Part shown: one piece after another, positions 35,427-45,906 of the stretch
Layout of the letters: each line of letters opens with the position of its first letter
Numbering within the stretch: position 1 is the stretch's first letter
Origin: Euphorbia lathyris
Taxonomy: Eukaryota > Streptophyta > Magnoliopsida > Malpighiales > Euphorbiaceae
Assembly: GCF_963576675.1 (NCBI RefSeq)
Contig: NC_088919.1
Coordinates: 42,988,501-43,052,500, forward strand
Direction: 5' to 3'
Length of the DNA: 64,000 nucleotides
Notes under the pieces: model-generated
The model's input: the letters and a program-made list of their open reading frames with translations, nothing else
Databases searched by the model: none
What the model was told of the DNA's origin: nothing
Program-made: the position numbers and the translations under genes

Positions 35427-38400
35427 ATATTTTCATTTGTTGAATTCAAGGGTTCAATGTGCATCATAAGCACATTGCTAGGGTCTAAGAGCATCTACAA
35501 GAGACTTTTAGTCCACTCTCTAAAAATAATATAAACAATTGACTTTTAGCCTTTGTTTGGGAGTTTGTAGGTTAATGGAGGTGAGAGTTAAATGAGGTAA
35601 TGGAAAGAAAGGGAATGATGGAAATGAAAGTTAAAAATTAACCTTGTTTAGAAGTTTAGAGAATGTAAACGAGGTTAAAAGTTGAACTTGGTTTGGGAGT
35701 TTAAATATTGAGGGTAAGGAAAGTTAAATTTACTATGCAGAGACAAAAAAATTTAATGATCTTTCCGTTACTTCCATTAACCTCCAAACTAGATTAGAGT
35801 TTGGAGGTTAAAGGAAGTAAATATTAAACTTCCATTAATCTTCATTTACTCTCCAAAAACAACTCCTAAGCAAAGTTAATGTGATATTTAACCTTCCATT
35901 ACTCCCATTTACCTCCATTAACTTCCTCCCAAAACCCAAACAAGGGCTAGTGATTTGAGGAGTGACTAATACATATCATCTCCAACAATACTCCTCATAT
36001 TCACTCATTATTTATATTTACCAATAGTGAGAGAGAGACTACTCAATAATAAATTATTAATTAAAAATGAAATAAGGAGTGAACTAGGACTGAAGAGAGG
36101 CTCCTCAATAATAGAGAGGGAATGGAGACTCTTAGTGAGTGACTAAGAGTTGGTTTTTAACCCAAACTCCTCAAATTTTAACTTAAGAGCCCAACAAAGG
36201 AGTCTCTCTGTAATCTAATGTAACAAAGTAAAAATTTGGTGACTCAGTAGATAGAAACCAAAAAGCTAGGGGCTTGATAGTGGTTTTTCTCAAATCCAAA
36301 TTAGGGGGGGGGGGGGGGGGGGAGTTGATCCTTCATTGATTGTCGCATATCTCATTCAGTGGAAAAAGAAAAAATATTCATATTGCACTGCTTCCATATC
36401 ATTTGAGGAAATATATTAATAACTTGTAAACTAAGCATGGTTTCAAGAGTCTTGTTGTAGCTTGTGCATGTAGTTAGGCAAGGTCCTGACTAATTTTGTG
36501 TCTTAACTAATTGAAGAAACATGATAGGATTGTGAGAATTTTATAGGAGAGGTAATGGGATTTGGGAACAAGTTCATGACATTATTTCTTGAGAAAATTT
36601 AATTTTAAAGTGAGTGCTAAGAAATGAATGGCCATGATTGAGCCCTTCCTAGATCTCCAATGATACTTATGTACTACTTTAAGCCTTATGGATAGTTAGG
36701 AATTTGTTAATGAATATAATGTTTTGGCTTCTGTTCAGTTTGAAAAGTTTCTTTTCACTTATTCCTTTTATAAATTTCTCGAGAACTTTTAATATATTCG
36801 CGGGGAATAAGAATTTCTCAAAACTCTAAAATTTCAGGTTATCCTACCCAAACCATCTTATCTTTATCGTATCTGAAAATGCTAAATATAAAATCTGTTT
36901 GCTTTATGATTAAATAAAAGTTCTTATATGCCTTCAGCCTTTTGTTCTCTTAATCCTTATGAATATTTCCAAAATAAAAAAACAAGCAAGGTTGAATGTG
37001 ATGTAAAGTGTTTATACAGTTTGAGAGTTCATGTTTCCTCATTTATTCTATAAAACTGTCAATATCTCCCTTTCTTTGGTTTCGGCATGCATTTTATATA
37101 TACTTTGAAACCGCTGATGCTGTGTATTGACTTACATATGGTATTATATGCAGCCATATTGGCGGATGAGATGGGGCTCGGAAAGACAATACAGGTATTC
37201 GAGTATCCATTCTTTTTCCCCTTCATTGATATTATGGTTATCCTTATAACCGTTTTCAGAATGTAATGATGTTAGTTTGGAACAGGCAATCACATATTTA
37301 ATGTTGCTGAAACATTTGAACAATGACCCCGGCCCACATTTAATTGTATGTCCTGCCTCCTTATTGGAGAATTGGGAAAGGGAACTGAAAAAATGGTGTC
37401 CTTCATTCTCTGTACTCCAGTATCATGGTGCTAATCGAGCTGCCTACTCGAAACAATTGAGCTCTATGGCAAAAGCTGGGATGCCACCTCCATTTAATGT
37501 TCTTCTTGTCTGTTACTCGCTCTTTGAACGACACAGGTGTGCTATTTTCTTTTTGGGACATGCCATTATGTTTATGCACACTTATTACACTGACTTACTT
37601 TTTGTAATTTATGAGCAGCGCTCAGCAGAAAGATGATCGTAAACTTCTGAAACGGTGGCAGTGGAGCTGCGTTCTAATGGATGAGGCACATGCTATGAAG
37701 GATAGGAACAGCTATAGATGGAAAAACCTTATGTCGGTTTCAAGAAATGCAAACCAGCGTTTGATGCTAACAGGGACACCCCTACAAAACGATTTGCATG
37801 TACTATTACTCATAGCCATTTTTATAACTTTTGTATGAATGTCTTCAATATGTGTATCTTTATGCTTGCAAGAAAAATTGCAGTTTCGTTGCAATCTTAA
37901 AACAGAGGTCTTCTGATGTGAAAGAAGGCTTTTTATGCTCTTCAAAAGAAAGATGTTGAAATTTGAAATGATTTTATCATTTTACATTTCTTTTTTAGAT
38001 AGTAATGTAGTTTGTGTGAAGTGCAAGTTTTGTTGGGTTTTTTATTTAATTTTATTTTTTCATTGCAATATGTTTGGATATAAAGCGGTTAAATTGTTTG
38101 CTTACGTTTAAGTATGAAGCAAGATCATTTGGTTGACATTTTGATTTATGATTGCAGGAACTGTGGTCGTTGCTGGAGTTTATGATGCCAGATATTTTCT
38201 CTACTGAAGATGTAGACTTGAGAAAACTGTTAAATGCAGAAGATAGGAATTTAGTTGGCCGTATGAAGTCCATCTTGGGACCATTCATCTTGAGGCGTTT
38301 GAAATCTGATGTAATGCAACAACTTGTCCCAAAGATACAGCGGGTATGCTTGTTTACAACATGCATTTTTAACTAATATCCTGTGATTTCCAGTTACTCT

Positions 38401-41400
38401 CTTTTTGGGATTCACAATAAGAGATTCAGCCATGCTCATGCAGATCTATAGCCTAAAGCAATTAAGTAATGTTTTTATAGGTTGAATATGTTATAATGGA
38501 AAAGCAACAGGAAAATGCTTATAAAGAAGCAATAGAAGAATATCGAGAAGCTTCAAGTGCTCGTATTGCAAAACTTTCCAACATTGACTTGAATTCTATT
38601 TTTGGAATCATCCCTCGGCGGCAGATTTCAAATTACTTTGTTCAGTTCCGCAAGGTTCTATTGTTGCTCGTAACTTAAATGCTCACACTTTCCTACTCCC
38701 TTTGTTTGTGTGATATATTTCATACTTCTCTTTTATCGCTTCTCACAACTTTCATGCTCATTTCAGATAGCAAATCATCCATTATTGGTGAGACGAATTT
38801 ACAATGATGAGGATGTTGTTTGTTTTGCCAAAAAGTTGCATCCAATTGGTGCATTCGGTTTTGAAAGTACCTTGGACAGAGTTATTGAGGAACTCAAAAG
38901 CTACAATGACTTCTCTATTCACCAGGTAATTTTTCTATTTCTTTGGGTTAGTTTGCAATTTTATCATTTGCAAGAAAGCCTTATATTCATCTTTCAAATC
39001 TCTGTATAGATTGATTAGCATATGATACTCTGACCACTCTTCCCCTACTCTCAACCTGTTTACAGTAATAATCTAGGCTTCTTAACTGAAATTTCTTAGG
39101 CATCTCAACTAGGTGTTTAAGGCTTCCAAACATAGGCCGAGAGATTTGTATAATACTAACTACTCATTAGGAACAATCATATGAAATTTTGATTGATTGA
39201 AATTGAACTACAAGAACTTGCAAGAATAGATAATTATAGGCTTAAAATAATCTTAAGACCTTGAGAATTTAGACTCTTCAACAAGTTGTATATGTCAAAA
39301 GATTTCAGCTCCTTGAGATAACAAAGAAATTAAAATGCAACGAAAACCAACTAGGATTGAAAATGAACATTACATAAAATTATAAGCCTCCTAAGGATGC
39401 TTGGATACATTTTCGCTCAAATAGAAAAAACTACATCTATTCCTCTCTGAATTTTCTGCTTAAAAGTCAAATCCCAAGAATACTAAGGTTTATCCACCTC
39501 TCATCATCAAATATGTACCACTTAAGTTCTTAATCATAGAACCAACTTTGGCAGGCCTTCTGTGAAATTCTTGTGGATGTGCTTGGTAAATGAAGAACTA
39601 TGATCAGCATCTGTATTTAGGTCATAATAGCTTCTATGTTAGAATTGTAATGCTCTACAAATGATAACCCTTGGTATTTACAATATAGCTAAATGGATGC
39701 TGCTGTTTAAACTATGATTCTTCCCTGTTCAGAATGCATTTACTTCTTGAAATAAATGTTGTAAACCTTATTCTTGACGTTCTTGCTATTTAGCATATGA
39801 ATGAAACTGTTGGAGTCCATATCTGCTGTTATGTTGTAATATATCATTCCCTTCTGTTTGATTTGCTTTCAATGTGGCACGCTTCTTCCTATCCTTGCTC
39901 ACCTTTGAAATTAGCTAGATCACCTCTCTTTATGATTTAACTATTACTTGAAGCACATGAATTCCCCTTAGTTGCTGTTACACACCAAGAGATCCCAGCT
40001 AGCCAAAAGGAATTGATAGATACAAGGGAAATGGAATAAACTGCCAATGCATGAACTCTCTCCATTGTATGCCTGTAGTCATGCACATATGTTATTATGG
40101 GAGCATTTTGAATATGGTCCTGACTAACATCTGTTTTTTGCACTCAAAAGATATTTTGAATATGATCTATTTGTGCTCCACATGCATTTCTTATAAAATC
40201 AAATTATCAAAGTTGTCCCTGCATCAGTTTTAATCTGGACTTATATGTAAATTGGTAGAGTGCTAATAGCACAACTCTTTGTTGGAAGTTCGTTTTTCTG
40301 CAAGGTTTAGTTTTTGGTATGTGTCTGAGCAGTTGTGTATCTATCAGTGTTCTTGGTGGCATGAGTATTTTTCTAATGGAGTTGCATTTTACTACAGAAA
40401 GTAGTTAATCATCTGTGAACCTGTACAATTACAATTCTGACAATAACGGATATTTTACTTTTGTGAATGAATGGAGTGTTCATTGTCCCAGAATTATGTC
40501 TTCAAACTTGAATTTTGATGCGAATTCCAAATTCGAACTTCCTGCAGCTTTTACAGTATCATGGTGGTAAAGGAGCTAAAGGAATCCTTTCAGACAAGCA
40601 TGTAATGCTTTCGGCAAAATGTCGGGTATGTATTGAGTCATTTCACCCTGATAAATTAATTGGACCTTTCTGAGCTAAATTTGAAAGTACAAACATAAGA
40701 TTGGCTGTGTAAGTTTTGTCTCTGTTAAATATTGCAGGCACTAGCTGAACTGCTTCCAGAATTAAAGAGGGATGGACACAGGGTTCTGATTTTCAGCCAA
40801 TGGACTTCAATGCTTGATATCCTAGAATGGGCTATGGATGTAATTGGCTTGACATATAGAAGACTTGACGGAAGGTATCCTATATATTTAACATTCATTG
40901 TTTTACCTTTAGGACGAAAGCGACCATTCTGGTTCTAGATATGTCATGCTTATGTTCTTCTCCTGCTTACTACTATATGAAGCTACACCATGTTGAGGGT
41001 GCCGTTATCTTTTGCATCACAATCGAAGGATGTAGTTTGAGTACCGAGAAAAAGAAATCTCAAGGATAGACTCTCTATCAAAAGTAGGATCCTGCTCAAT
41101 GGGACTAATACCATATGAGAGCCTGCTGGGGGGGGGGGGGGGGGGGGTTATTCCAAGGAATAATCTACTTGATGCCCAAACCTCCTTCCCTCTTAAATCT
41201 ACAGACCTTATGCCAAGCCACCAAAGACTTATGCAGAGAAGAACTATTCCCCTCCACATGAAACAGAGACATTTCTGATAAGGAATTGATTCAGCTAATC
41301 TGTTTGAGTTAAAAGGAAAAGGGTTGAAATATACCTGAACTAATAATAATTAGGTTAGTTTTGTTAGTCCAGTTATATTTCAACCCTTTTCCTTTTAACT

Positions 41401-42581
41401 CAAACAGAGTAGCTGAATCAATTTCTGAACTATTCCCAGTCCAGTTAGTAGAGATGAGGATGTTGAGATGCATTAATGAGAACATACATTTGAGAAAAGT
41501 TAGCTATGACACTCGGTGAAGATTAAATGAGATGACATTTATTTAAGGTGGTTTGAACATTTTTTATGCCAGTCTATTGATGCTCTTTAAGTTTAAATGT
41601 GAGAGAATAAAAACTCAACGAGAATTGTATAAGAAATCCGAGATTAACTTGGATGGAGGTTGTTAAAATGATTTATTAGATCTTTTCCAAGGATCTTATG
41701 AGGAACAGGAATTAATGGACAAGAATCTTTTTCTTTAAGTTTGTGAAGTGTCCAAAAATAATTCAGCCTTTTGAATGGAGCGTAATACAGTGTAATGGAT
41801 TACTTTCTATTTGACAAACACTCCAACTGGTTGGTACATGTTTCCTGGAGAATAGTTTTAGCTAAACAAAGCAAAACCTTAGATGCAGATAGGTTTTCAG
41901 CATGCCACATTAGGGTTCTGAGACTTTAGCAATAATCTTTGCTTCTACTTACTATGTTAAATCTGTTTTTTTTTTTATATACTTGTTATTTTCTAATGTT
42001 TTTATGCTCAGTGTTGTCAATAACTTATATGTGGACATCTCTTTGAATAACAGTACACAGGTGACAGATCGACAAAATATAGTCGATGCTTTCAACAACG
42101 ACACTTCTATATTTGCATGCTTGCTCTCTACTAGAGCTGGGGGACAGGGCTTGAACTTGACAGGAGCTGATACTGTTGTGATCCACGATATGGATTTTAA
42201 CCCACAAATTGATCGACAGGCAGAGGATCGATGCCATCGCATTGGCCAAATGAAGCCTGTCACTGTATACAGGTGTGTAATGACATGCCCTATAAACAAA
42301 TGGGAGAAAAAAAGCAGAAGAGCTACTTCTTATATTGTCTTATCCTGTTGTATACTTGAATTATGTGATGCTGCAGAAGTGCATATATTTTACTCTACTT
42401 AACCCTCTGCAGGCTAGTTACAAAGAGTACAGTTGATGAGAATATTTATGAGATTGCAAAACGGAAGCTTATTTTGGATGCTGCCATTCTTGATTCCTCT
42501 GAAGTGGAGATGGATAATGATGGTGGAAAGTCAGAGAAGACAATGGGAGAGATATTAGCATCACTTTTGATGACTAAGTAA
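30513..42581 (+). CDS. CHR19: SNF2-family chromatin remodelling ATPase CHR19
   Basis: Twelve exons join in frame: 30513-31100, 33317-33434, 37154-37194, 37286-37536, 37619-37799, 38158-38343, 38481-38654, 38767-38925, 40548-40625, 40738-40874, 42054-42272 and 42413-42581. The 766-residue product is close to Arabidopsis CHR19 length. The N terminus ([18 protein letters not shown]) matches plant CHR19, followed by an acidic stretch at about 65-155. Helicase motifs are intact: DEMGLGKT (240-247), VCPAS (270-274), DEAH (354-357), LTGTPLQND (383-391), LIFSQW (609-614), [11 protein letters not shown] (663-673) and [11 protein letters not shown] (693-703). It is related to SMARCAD1, yeast Fun30 and mouse ETL1, nuclear ATPases that move nucleosomes in silencing and DNA-end processing. 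No CUE domain is apparent. Introns 1, 2, 8 and 10 are large (1.2-3.7 kb), and 1, 2 and 10 contain repeats. All boundaries are GT-AG. Confidence 0.96.
31591..32102. mobile_element. Diverged hAT-type MITE in CHR19 intron 1
   Basis: The ends (CCTAAGTTGTCAAATCGAG on the left; AGATTCTAATAACAGTT on the right) and the AATCGAGATTCGACT-like subterminal motifs resemble the better-preserved element 140 bp downstream. No clear target duplication remains. Confidence 0.5.
32239..32803. mobile_element. hAT-type MITE in CHR19 intron 1
   Basis: The 8-bp target duplication ATTGAGAC (32231-32238 and 32804-32811) flanks inverted ends CATAGTTGTTA and TAACAACTATG. Subterminal CGAGTCACGAGTCGA motifs occur at both ends. 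There is no coding capacity. It was removed with intron 1, so the CHR19 reading frame is unaffected. Confidence 0.85.
33607..33748 (+). mobile_element. Au-like SINE in CHR19 intron 2
   Basis: The body contains GCCCTCTTGCC, GGCTTGCCCCCAATACACCC, TTGTGGTGGGACCCC and ends GACCGGGCCGCCCTTT. A 13-bp target duplication ATTAGGTTGTAAA lies at 33594-33606 and 33749-33761. Wording and target duplication fit the plant Au SINE family. Confidence 0.78.
34165..35032 (+). mobile_element. 5'-truncated RTE-type LINE in CHR19 intron 2
   Basis: A 260-codon open frame (34174-34956) encodes the C-terminal half of an RTE-clade reverse transcriptase. It begins at the catalytic block, here FVDD rather than the usual FADD. 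Typical RTE parts follow: [67 protein letters not shown] and [12 protein letters not shown]. The tail (CATGTTAGCCGACCC...GAGGCTTTG) ends in (TTG)n, characteristic of plant RTE LINEs. The absence of stops suggests a relatively recent insertion. The endonuclease and start are missing. Confidence 0.88.
35393..35424. repeat. (TTA)n microsatellite in CHR19 intron 2
   Basis: About ten uninterrupted ATT/TTA units. Similar tracts occur at 45377-45400, 57347-57390 and 61569-61586. Confidence 0.9.
35489..36210. mobile_element. Harbinger-like MITE in CHR19 intron 2, split by another MITE
   Basis: Same family as 10203-10582: it starts GAGCATCTACAAGAGAC, shares the block TCTAAAAATAATATAAA.AATTGAC (inverted relative to the other copy) and is flanked by TAA (35486-35488 and 36211-36213). 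Its right end has diverged. It is interrupted at 35550-35947. Confidence 0.75.
35550..35947. mobile_element. Tourist-like MITE nested in the previous MITE
   Basis: The left end CCTTTGTTTGGGAG and right end CCCAAACAAGGGC are inverted repeats. The flanks are TAG on both sides (35547-35549 and 35948-35950), and removing it restores the host MITE. The interior is rich in GAGGTTAA/TTAACCTC blocks and may fold on itself. Confidence 0.72.
41283..41436. repeat. Hairpin-forming inverted repeat in CHR19 intron 10
   Basis: Two ~58-bp arms (about 41283-41341 and 41370-41432) are inverted copies with a few mismatches. One arm carries TTTGAGTTAAAAGGAAAAGG and the other its complement. The loop is ~30 bp. 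No terminal repeat of a known MITE family was recognised. The transcript would form a long stem. Confidence 0.8.
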
Positions 42582-43391
42582 GTTCGTTGATTACTTTTTA
42601 AATATCCACAAGGAAGACTCTGGGGACGTCAAGGTATATGCACGAAAGCAAAGAAAATATTTACAATTGATACTCATATCCTGAAAGGTGAAAGACCCTT
42701 GAATTCATTGATGAATGATGAAAGCCAAGCCACCAAAGGTCTGCAAGACTTTATTTCATCAAAGTTGAGGCCAAATGTTGGATGGCATTGCATTTTGATA
42801 CTTCTAGCTAAAGTTAAAGATTAACTGGCAGTCCCCAATACAGGTAAAAGTGTTATCTCTTAGCAATTGAATTGAATGCAAGTAAAATCTTCTCTATAGT
42901 ATCTTCATGTCAAATACAAAATTAAAAAAACGTACTAAACAAAATGGATTTTGGTGCAACTGTAATTGATTGTCTGGTCTCAGTAGAAAGGTAAATGCAG
43001 ATGATTGCTTGCTCATTTTGTTGTTTTTAGTAGTTGTTTCTGCTTCAATAGTAGGAAGTCGGTATGAGAATGGGATGGTTTTATTTATTTATTTAGAAAA
43101 AGATAATAATAATAATAGTAATTTACTGTGGATATTTTCTTCTTAGGGTGAGTGTGTGATTCTCGCTTCCTACTTTCTCAAGTGAGAATGTGGGGTGCAT
43201 CCCTTGCTTGTGGAGTTATCTGGAGATGATTTTGTTTTTCTAAGTTTCCTAAGCTTCTGGTTTTCACATATTGACTTTTGTTAACGGTTTGGTTCATAGA
43301 ATTGAGACTTATTGTGTGAAAATAAAATATTAGAGGTTTAATTTTTATAATTGTGAAAGTTTAAGAGCTTAATCATTAAACCCGTCAAATC
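42582..43391. other. 3' flank of CHR19, no gene recognised
   Basis: Probable 3' untranslated region and spacer. The first few hundred bases may be transcribed; no strong poly(A) signal was singled out. Confidence 0.4.
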
Positions 43392-43394
43392 TTA

Positions 43395-43604
43395 GGGTCC
43401 GTTTGGCTACTTGCTGTTTGCTGTTTACTGTTTGCCTTTCGAAAATGCTACTTTTACAAAAAAAACATGGATTCTCTACTTTTGTAAAAAGCTACTTTTC
43501 AGCTCTAAAAAGCAAACAGGAGGTGTCTAACCAAACACCTAAAACTTTGCCTTTTAAAGTGAAAAGGCAAACAGGAAGCGACAAGTAGGTAACCAAACAC
43601 CCTC
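43395..43604. mobile_element. Tourist-like MITE, 210 bp
   Basis: The left end GGGTCCGTTTGGCTACTTG and the right end (reverse complement GAGGGTGTTTGGTTACCTAC) form terminal inverted repeats. The target duplication is TTA (43392-43394 and 43605-43607). The two halves are largely complementary, with GCAAACAG and CTGTTTGC blocks. Confidence 0.82.
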
Positions 43605-43607
43605 TTA

Positions 43608-44600
43608 ATGAAGTTTTAGAAGCGAAAAGTAGTCGCTTTTTCATCAGCATATACATGAATACTGAATATGCATTCTTGCTAAATATTAATGTCAAACTAT
43701 TAGTGTGTTCTATAACTAGTTAATTGTGGCATTTGGTTTGGAGCTTCAAGAAAGGATAAGGGAATAAAAAGTCACACTCTTTTTTCTTGGATAAATCTCA
43801 AACTCATCTAAGTTGATTATCTAATCCCTCAAGATTTTTCTATTCTCTTTTCCTCCTACACTACTATGTCTCTCTCTAGTTCTTCTAGAATTTTACTTTA
43901 GCTCATATTTTAGTTTTTAATTTTAATTTAATTTGGATTCTTATATTTATTTATTTTTACTTGGTAAGCTAATTTCACTTTTAGTTCTATATTTTATTTT
44001 ATCTACATTTTTACTCTGAAAATAAAGGAAATCAAGGGCATCTCATTCCTTTTTTGGAATAACTACAAATATACATTAAAATTTAATAGTTATTCCTTTT
44101 CTTTCTCCTTGTAACTTTGTAGATTCCTTTTTGTTATTTGTGTATGAATCAAAAGTACCTTAAATTGAAACAAAAATCAATAAAAAAATTTCTTTGGGCT
44201 ATTTTGTTTGTTGAGTTGCATTGATGCATGATTCTCTACATGCGATAAAGACTTGATGCAGTAGGATATTTTTAAACATGGTTCAAAAAGTTGATTGGTT
44301 TCTGACAGTGTTTTGTTAGCGGTTTGAATTTAGCAATTTAGCTAAAGTGATCTATTGGTCACTTTAGTTTGTTTAAATTCAACTATTGTTGAATTTACTT
44401 TACAATATTGGCCTCTAAACTTGCTTAAAATGCATATATTTCAATTTGTTCAAATTCAATCTTGGTTTGGCACTTGTATTTAGGGAGTTAATTATGACAC
44501 TTTAAGTAAATTTAGGAAGTTAACAAGGCACGTTGTAGGTTTAGGAGCTCAATCAACTTTTTGGACCAAGTTTAGAAGTTCCTAAAAGCATGCGGTAAAT
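43608..44600. other. No gene recognised
   Basis: AT-rich spacer. A weak inverted similarity exists between 'ggttcaaaaagttgattgg' near 44280 and 'caatcaactttttggacc' near 44551, hinting at an old foldback element, but the interior does not pair clearly. Confidence 0.35.
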
Positions 44601-44619
44601 AAAATTTCCACCCATCTAG

Positions 44620-45610
44620 CCCATGGAATATGCATAGATGAGTTATAGATGGGTTTCATGGGTTGGATGGGTTACAAAAGAAAATTATTTGGCTTACATG
44701 GGCTGGGTTATAATAACCCAGCCAATTAACCCACCAACCCAACTTAAAGAAAAAAAATAGAAAGGAAATTTACTCAAAAATTCAGATTTGAAAAATTATT
44801 TACAACTATGTCAAGTAATGATTTTAAATTATGTCAAACTAGTAAAATTAGTATTTTTAATATATTTTAAAGATTAGAATTTGTAGATGTGTAGGATATA
44901 TTTTCTAGAGTTTAGGATTTATGAATTGGGTCTAGAAATTTTAAATTGGGACGTAAAATCATAATATATAGATAATAATGATATATTAAGAATTAAGTTT
45001 GGTGATATAATTTAGTTGTAATTTTATAGTTATTTATAATATTCATGTATTTGACTCAAAATAGAATTTGTGATACGCCCATACAATACGTAAATCCTAG
45101 ACAACATCTTCTATTCAAATTCCTCCACCACCTCAAAGTCTCCTGTTCAGACCACAGTTTTCGCTCGTCGGACGCCATTGTTGGAATCGATACCTCCATT
45201 GATACTGATATTTACCGTGTCAAATATCTTTCTTCGCTCTATGAATATTTTGAACCTCGTTGGACCTCTGCCTGTCGCTAACATGTTGTATGAAGTGTTG
45301 ATAAAGTCACTAACATGAATTTTCGACTTTATCTATAGATATAACATAAACTACTAAGAGAAGTATATCAACACTTATTATTATTATTATTATTATTATT
45401 TAACTCAGCAGCTTTTAAAAAAAATAAATAAATCAGCTCAATAAAAAACATGGAGTTAAATTGTTATTTACAATTCATGATAAATATACAATAACCCATC
45501 CAATCCACTATAATCCAATCCATCTTAAAAAAAAAAAAATCCTTACATGGATTTGGTTAAAATTATACTATAACCCACCCAACCCAAGTTTGAACACCCT
45601 TATTGGGAAC
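44620..45610 (+). repeat. Unclassified repeat; core also found upstream of CHR19
   Basis: The flanks are rich in 'aacccacccaacccaa' and its complement (about 44650-44750 and 45485-45600), suggesting inverted ends. The core 44779-45060 is an inverted copy of 29811-30100. A (TTA)n tract lies at 45377-45400. An open frame at 45045-45281 has no recognisable domain. Confidence 0.55.
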
Positions 45611-45906
45611 TTTGTTCATTTCTAATAATATTACTTTGTTTTTAATGAGAGTTCTACTGTGCACTGAGTGTAATACATGATAAATCAAAAGAGAGATGCA
45701 TACTTATTCGTGAGAGATGATTACTATTAAAAAAAAAAATGAATGTGTACAAATGTCATCCTTTTCCTTATTTCTGATTCAATTTTTTCTGAGATTGAGA
45801 AAATTATGAAATCTTTATGGGGTTCAGATGGTGTTGATAAGAAAGGCATTCATTGGAAACGTTGGGACATGTTATGCTTGCCTACGACTATGGGGGGTAT
45901 GGGTTT

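Noticed and set aside
45045..45281. 78-codon open frame
   Set aside because: No recognisable domain, lies in a repeat, no splice or promoter support.
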